A DNA stretch of 37,417 bases, from positions 1 to 37,417 of the forward strand of contig CAYLKS010000027.1 in assembly GCA_964384205.1 (NCBI GenBank), written 5' to 3'. Every line of letters starts with the position of its first letter. The first letter of the stretch is position 1. Shown here piece by piece: positions 1 to 7,387 of the stretch. The position numbers and the translations under genes were made by a program. Source of the stretch: CAYLKS01 sp964384205 [NCBI: uncultured bacterium] (GTDB taxonomy: Bacteria > JAGOEH01). The notes beneath the pieces were generated by a model. The model worked only from the letters and a program-made list of their open reading frames with translations. It was not told where the DNA came from and did not search any database.

Positions 1-25
1 TCCTCTCAAATTTCTCCTTCGCCAT
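1..25 (-). CDS. tuf: Elongation factor Tu, N-terminal start only (cut by window edge)
   Basis: Read leftward, the first eight codons give MAKEKFER, the near-universal start of EF-Tu, the GTPase that brings aminoacyl-tRNA to the ribosome. A GGAGAG Shine-Dalgarno sits a few bases upstream of the ATG (bases 23-25). Only 25 bases are inside the window. The call rests on this N-terminus plus the four-tRNA cluster directly upstream, which matches the E. coli thrU-tyrU-glyT-thrT-tufB arrangement. It is probably co-transcribed with the tRNAs from the promoter at 471-499. Confidence 0.85.
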
Positions 26-83
26 AACTTCTCTCCTTGCTTATATTTGTTAAAAGTTAAAAAAACAAATATCATCATCCCTA

Positions 84-156
84 AGCCTACGACCGGGATT
101 GAACCGGTGACCTCATCCTTACCAAGGATGTGCTCTACCGACTGAGCTACGCAGGC
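84..156 (-). tRNA. thrT: tRNA-Thr (GGU anticodon)
   Basis: Complete cloverleaf. The acceptor arms GCCTGCG and CGTAGGC pair with one G-U, and the anticodon stem CATCC/GGATG encloses the loop TTGGTAA, giving anticodon GGT. The T arm carries GGTTCAATCC. The discriminator base is T at 84 and CCA is not encoded. It is the last of four tRNAs before tuf. Confidence 0.96.
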
Positions 157-171
157 CCATCAATAAAAAAA

Positions 172-245
172 AGCGGGAAACGGGATTCGAACCCGCGACC
201 CTCAGCTTGGAAGGCTGATGCTCTAGCCAACTGAGCTACTCCCGC
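172..245 (-). tRNA. glyT: tRNA-Gly (UCC anticodon)
   Basis: Cloverleaf with acceptor arm GCGGGAG and anticodon stem TCAGC/GCTGA around the loop CTTCCAA, giving anticodon TCC. The T loop is GGTTCGAATCC. No CCA is encoded. It is third in the tRNA-tuf cluster, 15 bases upstream of tRNA-Thr(GGU). Confidence 0.96.
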
Positions 246-269
246 TTATTTAAATATTAATATAAAAAA

Positions 270-352
270 TGGAGAGGGGAGGATTCGAACCTCCGAAGGC
301 TAACGCCGACAGGTTTACAGCCTGTTCCCTTTGGCCACTCGGGAACCTCTCC
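270..352 (-). tRNA. tyrU: tRNA-Tyr (GUA anticodon)
   Basis: Class II tRNA with the long variable arm expected of bacterial tRNA-Tyr (stem CGGC/GCCT region at about 293-308). The anticodon stem ACAGG/CCTGT surrounds the loop CTGTAAA, giving anticodon GTA. Acceptor GGAGAGG pairs with CCTCTCC. The discriminator is A and CCA is not encoded. Confidence 0.96.
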
Positions 353-381
353 ATCATAAGAATTTTTTAATTTAAAAAAAG

Positions 382-454
382 AGCTGGCGAAGGGACTCGA
401 ACCCCCGACTGGCTGATTACAAATCAGCTACTCTACCAACTGAGTTACGCCAGC
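382..454 (-). tRNA. thrU: tRNA-Thr (UGU anticodon)
   Basis: First tRNA of the cluster. Acceptor GCTGGCG pairs with CGCCAGC. Anticodon stem GCTGA/TCAGC with loop TTTGTAA gives anticodon TGT. It starts about 10 bases downstream of the predicted transcription start of the promoter at 471-499. Confidence 0.96.
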
Positions 455-470
455 TTAATTTGGGACTCCT

Positions 471-499
471 ATTATATATAATTTTTATTAATTTGTCAA
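471..499 (-). promoter_or_regulatory. Consensus promoter of the tRNA-tuf operon
   Basis: On the minus strand: TTGACA (499-494), a 17-base spacer and TATAAT (476-471), a perfect sigma-70-type promoter. The stretch after the -10, AGGAGTCC, is GC-rich against this background, as in discriminators of stringently controlled stable-RNA promoters; that control is inferred. Confidence 0.85.
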
Positions 500-619
500 T
501 AGTTTTTTTTCTTTTTATAATCTTTTTTAATAGCACTTCTCAAATTTAATTATAAAACAATATATTATATTCTTTTAATTTATCAGGAAATATCAAAAAT
601 TATCTTTTATTTTTTAAAC

Positions 620-648
620 TTGACATATAATTACAAAATTATTATTTT
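620..648 (+). promoter_or_regulatory. Promoter of 655..1503, predicted leaderless
   Basis: TTGACA (620-625), a 17-base spacer and TATTTT (643-648). The first base of the -35 lies exactly 35 bases before the A of the ATG at 655, so transcription should start at or next to the start codon. No Shine-Dalgarno-like purine run is present in the 15 bases before the ATG. Confidence 0.65.
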
Positions 649-654
649 TGAAAT

Positions 655-1503
655 ATGAAAAAATTAATAAAAGTATGTGTTCTCCTTTTTTTCTTATCAT
701 CAGAAATCATATTTGCGCAAACCAATCCTAATAATTCAAACCAGACCGATTCTCTTAAAATAATATGGAATGCTATATTAAATCAAAAAAAAATCATTGA
801 TAGCTTAATACAAAATTTTGAAAATAATTTAAAAAAGGCACAAATTTCGCAGATAAACAATAAAAAAGATATTGAAGAAATTAATAATTTAAAAAATCAG
901 GTAGAACAAATTATAAAAAATAAAAACCACTCCAATTTTAATATGCCTATAATTTATGTTATAATCTTTTTCCTACCATTTTTTATATTAATTCTTTTTA
1001 TAATATATTTAAGATATAAACAAAAAAAAGAATTAAATATCATAAATGAAAATCTTCATCAATATATTAATGAAAGTAAAAAATTAATAGATGACCTCGC
1101 AAACGAACTGGAAAAAACATCAACAGAAGTTATAGAAAAAGCAAAAAATAGAATTAATCTTTTAGAACTTATGATAATAGAAGCTGGTAAAAAAAATAAA
1201 ATCCAACAACAAAATAACAACTCAATGGAAACTCCTTCCAACTTAAAACAAACCATTAATTCAGGAACAAATATATATTCCAAATACGAAAAAATATCTA
1301 ATCTAAAAAATAATACTTCAACTTCTACTCCTTCTCCTCTACCATCTGAAAAAAATTCATCTCTTCATACAAATAGTATAGATACTATTTTATTTCTCAA
1401 AAAAAGAGGATTATCAAATGAGGAGATTGCTAAAAAATTAAATATGGGTGTCGGCGAAATAGAACTTATTCTAAATATACACAAAAAGAAAAATAATCTA
1501 TAA
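655..1503 (+). CDS. Membrane-anchored coiled-coil protein with SwrB/DUF6115-like C-terminal helix-turn-helix
   Basis: 282 residues. Visible parts in order: an N-terminal hydrophobic signal-like segment (about 1-22, ending IIFAQ); a charged, Asn/Lys-rich helical region likely to be coiled coil (about 40-90); a strong transmembrane helix (about 98-121, rich in I, F and L); a second coiled-coil stretch (about 125-185); a Ser/Thr/Asn/Pro-rich linker (190-240); and a C-terminal motif RGLSNEEIAKKLNMGVGEIE (about 252-271). That motif resembles the short HTH-like tail of SwrB/YlxL (DUF6115) proteins, described mainly near flagellar genes in Firmicutes. No flagellar genes are nearby. It stands alone, divergent from the tRNA-tuf operon and convergent with the propeller gene 20 bases away, with no clear terminator between them. 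Function is unknown; the family call is from the tail only. Confidence 0.6.
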   Translation: MKKLIKVCVLLFFLSSEIIFAQTNPNNSNQTDSLKIIWNAILNQKKIIDSLIQNFENNLKKAQISQINNKKDIEEINNLKNQVEQIIKNKNHSNFNMPIIYVIIFFLPFFILILFIIYLRYKQKKELNIINENLHQYINESKKLIDDLANELEKTSTEVIEKAKNRINLLELMIIEAGKKNKIQQQNNNSMETPSNLKQTINSGTNIYSKYEKISNLKNNTSTSTPSPLPSEKNSSLHTNSIDTILFLKKRGLSNEEIAKKLNMGVGEIELILNIHKKKNNL

Positions 1504-1523
1504 AAATAAAAAATTACAAAAAA

Positions 1524-3728
1524 CTATTTTATAATTAATTTCCCTGAAACAATATTTTTGTTATTATCCTCAATTTGATAAATATAAACCCCAGATGGAA
1601 CAAATTTTCCATTACTATTCTTCCCATCCCAGGACAATTTCCCAATATTGCCTGAGGGGGCAAATATTGTCCTGACTAATGTCCCATCAATAGTAAAAAT
1701 ATAAATTTTACTATAAGAAGATAAATTTTCAAAATATACTCTATTATGCTCAAAGGAATTAAGCAAAAATGGATTTGGATACACTTTTATATTCTTAAAA
1801 TTATTTGATGCTTTGATAATAGGGTCATTTATAACACATAAGCCCCTATCTGTACCAACAAAAATTTCATTTGTATAAGGATTAATCTCTATATTTAAAA
1901 TTTTATTACTCGGCAATAAACTATTATAAGTATTAAAATAATACCATTGTAAAGTATCTTTAATTGATATAAATAAACCTTTATCATTTGTACCATAATA
2001 CTTATTATTATATTTATCAATAAAAATAGCATTTATCCTGGATTTTAAAAAATGTTGAGGATCTTCAAAAGGACCATACCATTCATTTCCAGCTTTAAAA
2101 ACTACACCAGAAATAGTAGAAACCCACGGATTACCATACTCATCTATACTTATATCTGTAACATGATTGGTAAAAAAATCATATTCATTAGCACTATTTG
2201 TTACACTCCAAATAGGTTCCGGATAATATATAGAATTTCCATAATTAAGATGATACAAACCATAATTTCTTGTTCCTATCCAAACATCATTAAAATAAAC
2301 AGTTAAAGCTGTAATTTCTTTATCTTTTAAAACAGAAGTTCCAAAACTAATCCATTCCCCATTATCTGGATCTACAGGTATAAAAAGGCCTATATGAAAA
2401 TCTCCTACCCATATATTATTATATTCATCTTTTGCAATTTTACTGATAGGAACAAAATGCTCATACTTTCCAGATAATGGTGAATTGGTATCGTCATAAA
2501 CATCAAAATACAAGGAATCACCAATAAATTTTCCTCTCACAAGCCCACTACCATAAGAGCCAAACCAATAATAATTATTATCAAATTCAACAGCCCAGAA
2601 ATCTTGGTACCTTACTGGCGGGTTGTATGTTTTCCATATTCCATTATTATTAAAACTAATCCCACCTTCTTTTTCTGTATTTCCATGGTCATGTCCACAA
2701 GCAAGAATATAAGTCGTATCATTAATAAAAGCGAAATCATAGATGATATTAGAAGCAGGGCCTTCTGTATTTAAATAATTTTTTACTTCATCATCATTCA
2801 AACTATAAGAAAATAAACCACTTTTTAAAGAAGAAAACCAGATTGTATTAGATAAAGAATCATAATGTAAATCTGTTAACTTCATAGCTTCATAAACTCT
2901 ATATTTCTTTAATGAAACACGATTTAACTTATATAAACCATATTGATATGTATAATAAATCCACTCACCTAAAATACTCAAATCTGAAATAGCAAACTCA
3001 AGATTTAATACATAGTCAGTAACAAAATTCAAACTATCACCATTAAAAACTAACTTGCTAATCTTATCTTTACCATATAAAAAAATAGAATCATTAACAA
3101 TGATAAATCCCTTGAAACCTACCATTGATTTACTGTCTATCGATTTAATGCTATTCCAATTTGCAGGATTAGCTAAATTGTTCCCTATTTTTGCAAGATT
3201 TAATCCCTGGGAAGTTAAAACTAATAAAAAATTATCCTTCCATAATCCAATTTTTAATATATTGTTATCTAACAAACCATTATTCATAGTTATTTTAGAA
3301 TAAAATTTTTGATTTTTAAAAATAGTCAATCCATCATCACAACCTATATATAAATAATCATTATATCCTGCTATATCATTAATTTCTAAAGAAATACCAT
3401 CAAAGTGGTCAAACACTTTAATATCAAAATCTGGTTTAATAAGATTCAAATAACTACCAGAAGTTCCTACCCATAAATTATTATTTTTATCTTTAAAAAT
3501 TTTATTTATATAATTCCCAGAAAGACCATCAGTATTAATAATACTCGTAAATGAATCTTTTTTTATATCGTAAATAGAAATGCCACCTATTGTAGCACAA
3601 TATATAACAGAATCATCAAAAAAAAAGCTATTTATTCCATTTTTATCAGTAAAAACTTTCCAATTAGAAGTATTTATATCAGCAAAAATAACTGAAGAAA
3701 TTACTAATAAAATAATCAACAATTTCAT
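1524..3728 (-). CDS. Secreted two-component-type beta-propeller protein with C-terminal sorting/FlgD-like domain
   Basis: 734 residues. A signal peptide (about 1-17) is followed by a long beta-propeller made of Reg_prop-type repeats, each near the pattern N-x-x-W-x-G-T-x-x-G-L: NNLWVGTSG, YLYIGCDDGL, NTIWFSS, NNIWVGDFHIGLF, NDVWIGTRNYGLY, NEIFVGTDRGL. These repeats form the periplasmic sensor of hybrid two-component systems in the FCB group, but here no membrane segment or kinase follows. From about residue 648 the chain has KVYPNPF, then WDGKNSNGKFVPSGVYIY, and ends in GKLIIK. This is the FlgD-Ig/type A sorting domain layout, so the protein is probably exported and anchored or released at the cell surface. 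Monocistronic. Role unknown; it could be a surface sensor or an orphan product of a split hybrid system. Confidence 0.8.
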   Translation of the reverse strand: MKLLIILLVISSVIFADINTSNWKVFTDKNGINSFFFDDSVIYCATIGGISIYDIKKDSFTSIINTDGLSGNYINKIFKDKNNNLWVGTSGSYLNLIKPDFDIKVFDHFDGISLEINDIAGYNDYLYIGCDDGLTIFKNQKFYSKITMNNGLLDNNILKIGLWKDNFLLVLTSQGLNLAKIGNNLANPANWNSIKSIDSKSMVGFKGFIIVNDSIFLYGKDKISKLVFNGDSLNFVTDYVLNLEFAISDLSILGEWIYYTYQYGLYKLNRVSLKKYRVYEAMKLTDLHYDSLSNTIWFSSLKSGLFSYSLNDDEVKNYLNTEGPASNIIYDFAFINDTTYILACGHDHGNTEKEGGISFNNNGIWKTYNPPVRYQDFWAVEFDNNYYWFGSYGSGLVRGKFIGDSLYFDVYDDTNSPLSGKYEHFVPISKIAKDEYNNIWVGDFHIGLFIPVDPDNGEWISFGTSVLKDKEITALTVYFNDVWIGTRNYGLYHLNYGNSIYYPEPIWSVTNSANEYDFFTNHVTDISIDEYGNPWVSTISGVVFKAGNEWYGPFEDPQHFLKSRINAIFIDKYNNKYYGTNDKGLFISIKDTLQWYYFNTYNSLLPSNKILNIEINPYTNEIFVGTDRGLCVINDPIIKASNNFKNIKVYPNPFLLNSFEHNRVYFENLSSYSKIYIFTIDGTLVRTIFAPSGNIGKLSWDGKNSNGKFVPSGVYIYQIEDNNKNIVSGKLIIK

Positions 3729-3735
3729 AGTTAAA

Positions 3736-3764
3736 ATATTACAAATTTATCCAAATAAAGTCAA
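3736..3764 (-). promoter_or_regulatory. Promoter of the propeller gene, predicted leaderless
   Basis: Minus strand TTGACT (3764-3759), 17-base spacer, TAATAT (3741-3736), then TTTAACT and the ATG at 3728. The distance from the -35 first base to the ATG is 36. There is no Shine-Dalgarno. Confidence 0.65.
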
Positions 3765-3766
3765 TA

Positions 3767-4816
3767 TTAAATAAAAGAATTCCTTATCTCTTTAAAGTTA
3801 TTAAAATAATCCAGAAATATTTTCACTAAATCTGGATCAAAATGTTTATTGGAACCAGCAATTATAATTTCTTTAGCTTCCTCGGGGGTATATGCAGGTT
3901 TATAAATTCTCTGAGTTACAAGAGCATCAAATACATCAGATAAAGCTGCAATTCTTGCTTCTATTGGAATTCGTTCTTCTTTTAACTTATAAATATATCC
4001 TGTACCATCCCATTTTTCATGATGATATAACACAATATTTTTAGCAACATCTTCTACTTCTTCTGTTCCCAATATTTTTACACCTATAATAACATGTTTT
4101 TGCATTTCTTTGAATTCTTCAGGAGTAAATCTCCCCGGTTTTTTCAAAATATTATCCCTAATCCCTATTTTACCTATATCATGCAATGGGACATACATTT
4201 TTAATTTATTAATAAAATCTTTTCCACATCCATATTTTTCTGCTATCAATGAAGAATATTCACTTACTCTTTTTAAATGATTCCCGGTATCAAAATCATT
4301 AAAAAGATTAGCATTTTCAAGTGTTTTAATCATTGCAAGTGTAATCCGTTCTATCTTTTTAGTTCGTTCTTCAACCAGTTTGGTTAAATGCAACTCTCTA
4401 TCCTCTAAAAAAGCATTTTTTATTTTTAATTCTTCCTGTAATTGTTTTATTCTCAAATGAGTATTAATTCTTGCCAGCAATTCCTCTTTATGAAATGGTT
4501 TTGTAACATAATCAACCCCTCCAATTTCAAAAGCTCGCAATTTATCTGTAACAGAATCTTTAATAGTTAAAAATATTATGGGAATATCTTTTGTTTTCTG
4601 GTTGTTTTTCAGTTCTTTTGCAATATAATACCCATCTAATTCAGGCATTATAATATCCAGCAAAATAATGTCCGGCATTATATTTTCTATTTTATATAAA
4701 ACTCCTGCTCCATTACGAGCCGTTAATATCTTCAAATTTGTGCTTTCTTTTATTATTTTTGCTAATGTTTTTCTATGATATAAATTATCTTCAATAATCA
4801 ATATCGTTTGTGGCAT
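3767..4816 (-). CDS. Response regulator with HD-GYP output (REC-coiled coil-HD-GYP), probable c-di-GMP phosphodiesterase
   Basis: 349 residues from the ATG at 4816; a longer reading from a TTG at 4846 would overlap the upstream gene and has no better ribosome site. REC domain 1-120: acidic pocket E9/D10, phosphoacceptor D54 in ILLDIIMPELDG, T84, and K106 in TKPF. A helical linker (about 121-165) leads to the HD-GYP domain with its metal ligands: H180, H212-D213 in LHDIGK, H241, H265-H266 and D294. The signature reads HHEKWDGTGYI, so the Pro of GYP is Ile. HD-GYP enzymes hydrolyse cyclic di-GMP to pGpG/GMP. The gene follows the kinase-like gene by 5 bases, so phosphorylation through that partner is the obvious inference. 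Activity is plausible because all metal ligands are kept. Confidence 0.88.
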   Translation of the reverse strand: MPQTILIIEDNLYHRKTLAKIIKESTNLKILTARNGAGVLYKIENIMPDIILLDIIMPELDGYYIAKELKNNQKTKDIPIIFLTIKDSVTDKLRAFEIGGVDYVTKPFHKEELLARINTHLRIKQLQEELKIKNAFLEDRELHLTKLVEERTKKIERITLAMIKTLENANLFNDFDTGNHLKRVSEYSSLIAEKYGCGKDFINKLKMYVPLHDIGKIGIRDNILKKPGRFTPEEFKEMQKHVIIGVKILGTEEVEDVAKNIVLYHHEKWDGTGYIYKLKEERIPIEARIAALSDVFDALVTQRIYKPAYTPEEAKEIIIAGSNKHFDPDLVKIFLDYFNNFKEIRNSFI

Positions 4817-4821
4817 ATTTT

Positions 4822-6087
4822 TTATAACTTTAAAACTCCAGTCCAATAATTAACAAACTTCTCTAACTTTATATCATCAAAGTCTTCTGCTATTTCTTTT
4901 AATTGATTAGATAAATCAGTAAAAATTTCATATTTATCAAATTTTAACAATTGGTTAGATAATTCAACTACTCTATTATAATCAAATAAATTAATATTTT
5001 CTTTCAAATCCATAAAAATATTATAAATATCTGCTTTATTCTCCCGCACATAGTCTAAAATATCTTCTGTAATAATGTATTTATTATAAAAATTTTTATA
5101 TTTTGTTATACACTCAAAAAATTTCTCTTTTGTAATAGGCTTAGATATAAAATCATCTAATCCACATCTTTTAAAATCAGATATTTCTTTATCATTTATA
5201 TATGCAGAAAGCCCCACTAAATAAGAATTATAAACTTGTTTAATATAGACAATAACTTTTTTAAAATCCTCACTTTTCAGATTTGGTATCCTTAAATCTA
5301 AAAAAATAATATCATACTTTTTCTCTTTTATACAATCTCTAAACTCCAGAGTAGTCTGAGCAACATCTGGATACAAACCATAATTTTTTGCAATCTCTTT
5401 GAAAATAATTATATGAGATGTATTATCTTCAAATAACAAAATATTATAATCAAATTTATTAAGCTCATTTTCTTTATCTTCTGAAGCTAACAATAATTCT
5501 TTTTCATCATAATTATTGCCTATCAAATTATTAAAAAAATTATCAACCAAAAAATTTAAATGACTTATCGAATCAGATATAATTTCAATTTTATCATCCA
5601 CACCTTCAATTCTCATATCTTTTAAAATATCGATTATTCCTTTAATAGTATAAATAGGTGTTTTAAAATCATGTTTTAATTCACTTGCTTTTGAATTGAC
5701 TACTTTTTTTAGATAATTTTTTAAAATTTTTTCATTATTTTTAATAAACTTTTCCAGAATTGATTCCAAAAATAAAATATAAATAATATCATTGTCATTA
5801 ACTATATACAAATTAACTTTTACATTCTTTTTACATTCATAACCGGCAAAAAAGATATTTCCCCCTTCTCCATTATCCATAATACTTTTAATCTCTGGCA
5901 TTAATTTAAACAAATTTTCCCCATCTAATTTATTAAAATCACATATAGAAAAATCTCCAATAGAATCTATGATGATACCATTTTTATCTATTTTTAATAA
6001 AAAAAATCTTTTATCAGAACAAAATATCTTTATAAGAAACTTCTTTAATTTTTCTGGCAAATAATCAATATCATTTAAATTATCCAT
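4822..6087 (-). CDS. Histidine-kinase-like protein lacking the ATPase domain: sensor-like domain, DHp, REC, degenerate Hpt
   Basis: 421 residues, no signal peptide or membrane segment, so cytoplasmic. Residues about 25-110 look like a small PAS-type sensor fold. A DHp helix (about 125-190) has the H-box SELKHDFKTPIYTI with H139 as the candidate phosphohistidine. Only about 20 residues then separate it from an intact receiver domain (about 213-330; E220/D221, D264 in FLDLRIP, S294, K316 in SKPI), leaving no room for a HATPase_c domain; no N or G boxes are present. The last 85 residues form a helical bundle resembling Hpt, but the usual His position reads SNQLLKF. It may act as a phosphotransfer hub or inhibitor fed by another kinase and passing phosphate to the REC-HD-GYP protein encoded 5 bases downstream; this is inference. 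Confidence 0.72.
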   Translation of the reverse strand: MDNLNDIDYLPEKLKKFLIKIFCSDKRFFLLKIDKNGIIIDSIGDFSICDFNKLDGENLFKLMPEIKSIMDNGEGGNIFFAGYECKKNVKVNLYIVNDNDIIYILFLESILEKFIKNNEKILKNYLKKVVNSKASELKHDFKTPIYTIKGIIDILKDMRIEGVDDKIEIISDSISHLNFLVDNFFNNLIGNNYDEKELLLASEDKENELNKFDYNILLFEDNTSHIIIFKEIAKNYGLYPDVAQTTLEFRDCIKEKKYDIIFLDLRIPNLKSEDFKKVIVYIKQVYNSYLVGLSAYINDKEISDFKRCGLDDFISKPITKEKFFECITKYKNFYNKYIITEDILDYVRENKADIYNIFMDLKENINLFDYNRVVELSNQLLKFDKYEIFTDLSNQLKEIAEDFDDIKLEKFVNYWTGVLKL

Positions 6088-6092
6088 ACCCT

Positions 6093-6123
6093 ATAATAAT
6101 AAAGGAATAAAAATAAAAATCAA
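6093..6123 (-). promoter_or_regulatory. Promoter of the kinase-like/HD-GYP pair, predicted leaderless or near-leaderless
   Basis: Minus strand TTGATT (6123-6118). TATTAT occurs both 16 and 19 bases downstream (the latter at 6098-6093). The first base of the -35 is 36 bases before the ATG at 6087. The only purines before the ATG are in AGGGT, directly abutting it, too close for a normal ribosome site. Confidence 0.55.
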
Positions 6124-6138
6124 GTTTAATTTTTTTGT

Positions 6139-6639
6139 TTAAATTCTACTCAAAATTTCAATAATAATTGTAAATAAAAGAGCTGCTGCCATACTACCCG
6201 CTATTTTGGTTTTAACATCATGAGCTTTTTTATGAACCATTCTTGCAATATGATTAAATATAAAAAAGAATACTATGGAAATAGCAGCATAAGTTATTAA
6301 TAAAAAAACAAAACCAAAATTTTCCTTGACTTTATACAATAATTGATTCAAAAAGAAAAACAATGCACTAGTTATAAGACCATAACCAAGATTTGATAAA
6401 TAAAGAGATTTTTGCACTTTACCAATTTTAGTGGGTAAAATAAAAAAAATATAAATCAATAATCCTCCCAAAAGCACAGAGGATATTACCAGCTCTGTAC
6501 GAGAATTTTTTTCAAAAATATCTGGCATAGAATTTGATATCACTCGTGCCGGTTTCCACGATATTAATAAATAAATCACAACTAACACTAAAATAGATAC
6601 CAAAAAATAAATCAATTCTCTCTTTTTTTTAGTAATCAT
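6139..6639 (-). CDS. Four-helix integral membrane protein, unknown function
   Basis: 166 residues. Hydrophobic segments at about 9-27, 49-68, 84-102 and 108-130, with a further hydrophobic C-terminal helix (about 146-164). There is no signal peptide as such; the first helix follows the positive stretch ITKKKRE, so the N-terminus is probably inside. I do not recognise a family. The ATG at 6639 is well supported by GGGGGAG seven bases upstream. Last gene of the nine-gene leftward operon, 13 bases after the WbqC-like gene. Confidence 0.7.
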   Translation of the reverse strand: MITKKKRELIYFLVSILVLVVIYLLISWKPARVISNSMPDIFEKNSRTELVISSVLLGGLLIYIFFILPTKIGKVQKSLYLSNLGYGLITSALFFFLNQLLYKVKENFGFVFLLITYAAISIVFFFIFNHIARMVHKKAHDVKTKIAGSMAAALLFTIIIEILSRI

Positions 6640-6652
6640 TGCTCCCCCTTTT

Positions 6653-7387
6653 TTATATATAATTTTTTACATCATAATAATAAAATTTTTCTAAATTCAA
6701 ATAAAAAACAGTCTTTTCTATACCACAATTAGCAATCATATCCAATATGGAAAGATTTTCAAAAAAAACTTGTGAATTTTGCTCATATATGGGAGAATTA
6801 TAAGACATATAAAAATGCATTATATCATTTTTTTGAAAAATTGAAAGATCAACATACGCAGATGAACCTGTATTAGACAAATATGCCTTTGCTCCAAAAT
6901 TATTACAAATCGATATTAAAAGATCCGTCTTTGTACCATCAAACTCATAATCAAAATCATAAAAAATAGGCACCTTAATCCCTAACAAATCAATAAGGTA
7001 ATTTGTAATAAAAATATCAAGATCTACTAAAAAATTCCATCTCTTTTTATTGTAAACAATGTCTAAAAGCTCTTCAATCTGAGAAAAAAATTCACAATTA
7101 TGATAATTCATATAAATGCTTCTGAAATGCTTCCTTTGCCAATTAAAATCATTATTTATTCTTACATCTTTAATTTTTTGTTCATACCTATTTTTAGTTA
7201 AAACAGGAACAGTCAACCAATCGATTCTATTCTGATTAATAATACGATTTCTATTCTGCCAACTTTTTTTATTGAACTGCACTTTTGTAATATAAACAAA
7301 AGCATCACTCATCAATATTTTTTTAAAAAAACCCGGATAAGGTAAAAAATTAGGCTGATGACCGCTTATTATAAAAATATTATCCAT
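6653..7387 (-). CDS. WbqC-like family protein
   Basis: 244 residues. The N-terminus ISGHQPNFLPYPGFFKKI and the following SDAFVYITKVQF...WQNRN+I pattern (about residues 8-50) are the hallmark of the WbqC family (PF08889). WbqC proteins are found in surface-polysaccharide clusters and are sometimes associated with aminotransferase or glycosyltransferase pathways; the biochemical role is not firmly known. The two glycosyltransferases at the head of the same operon fit a surface glycan role. The ATG at 7387 lies inside the 3' end of the DUF4015 gene (8-base overlap), implying translational coupling. Confidence 0.82.
   Translation of the reverse strand: MDNIFIISGHQPNFLPYPGFFKKILMSDAFVYITKVQFNKKSWQNRNRIINQNRIDWLTVPVLTKNRYEQKIKDVRINNDFNWQRKHFRSIYMNYHNCEFFSQIEELLDIVYNKKRWNFLVDLDIFITNYLIDLLGIKVPIFYDFDYEFDGTKTDLLISICNNFGAKAYLSNTGSSAYVDLSIFQKNDIMHFYMSYNSPIYEQNSQVFFENLSILDMIANCGIEKTVFYLNLEKFYYYDVKNYI

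Noticed and set aside
643-650. TATTTTTG before the gene at 655 matches the Bacteroidota -7 motif TAnnTTTG.
   Set aside because: No -33 TTTG at the right distance, and none of the other promoters in the window carries the motif; the TTGACA-17-TATTTT reading fits better.
4817-4846. Longer start (TTG at 4846) for the REC-HD-GYP protein.
   Set aside because: It would overlap the upstream gene by 25 bases and add ten residues before the conserved first strand of REC; the ATG at 4816 gives the normal domain start.
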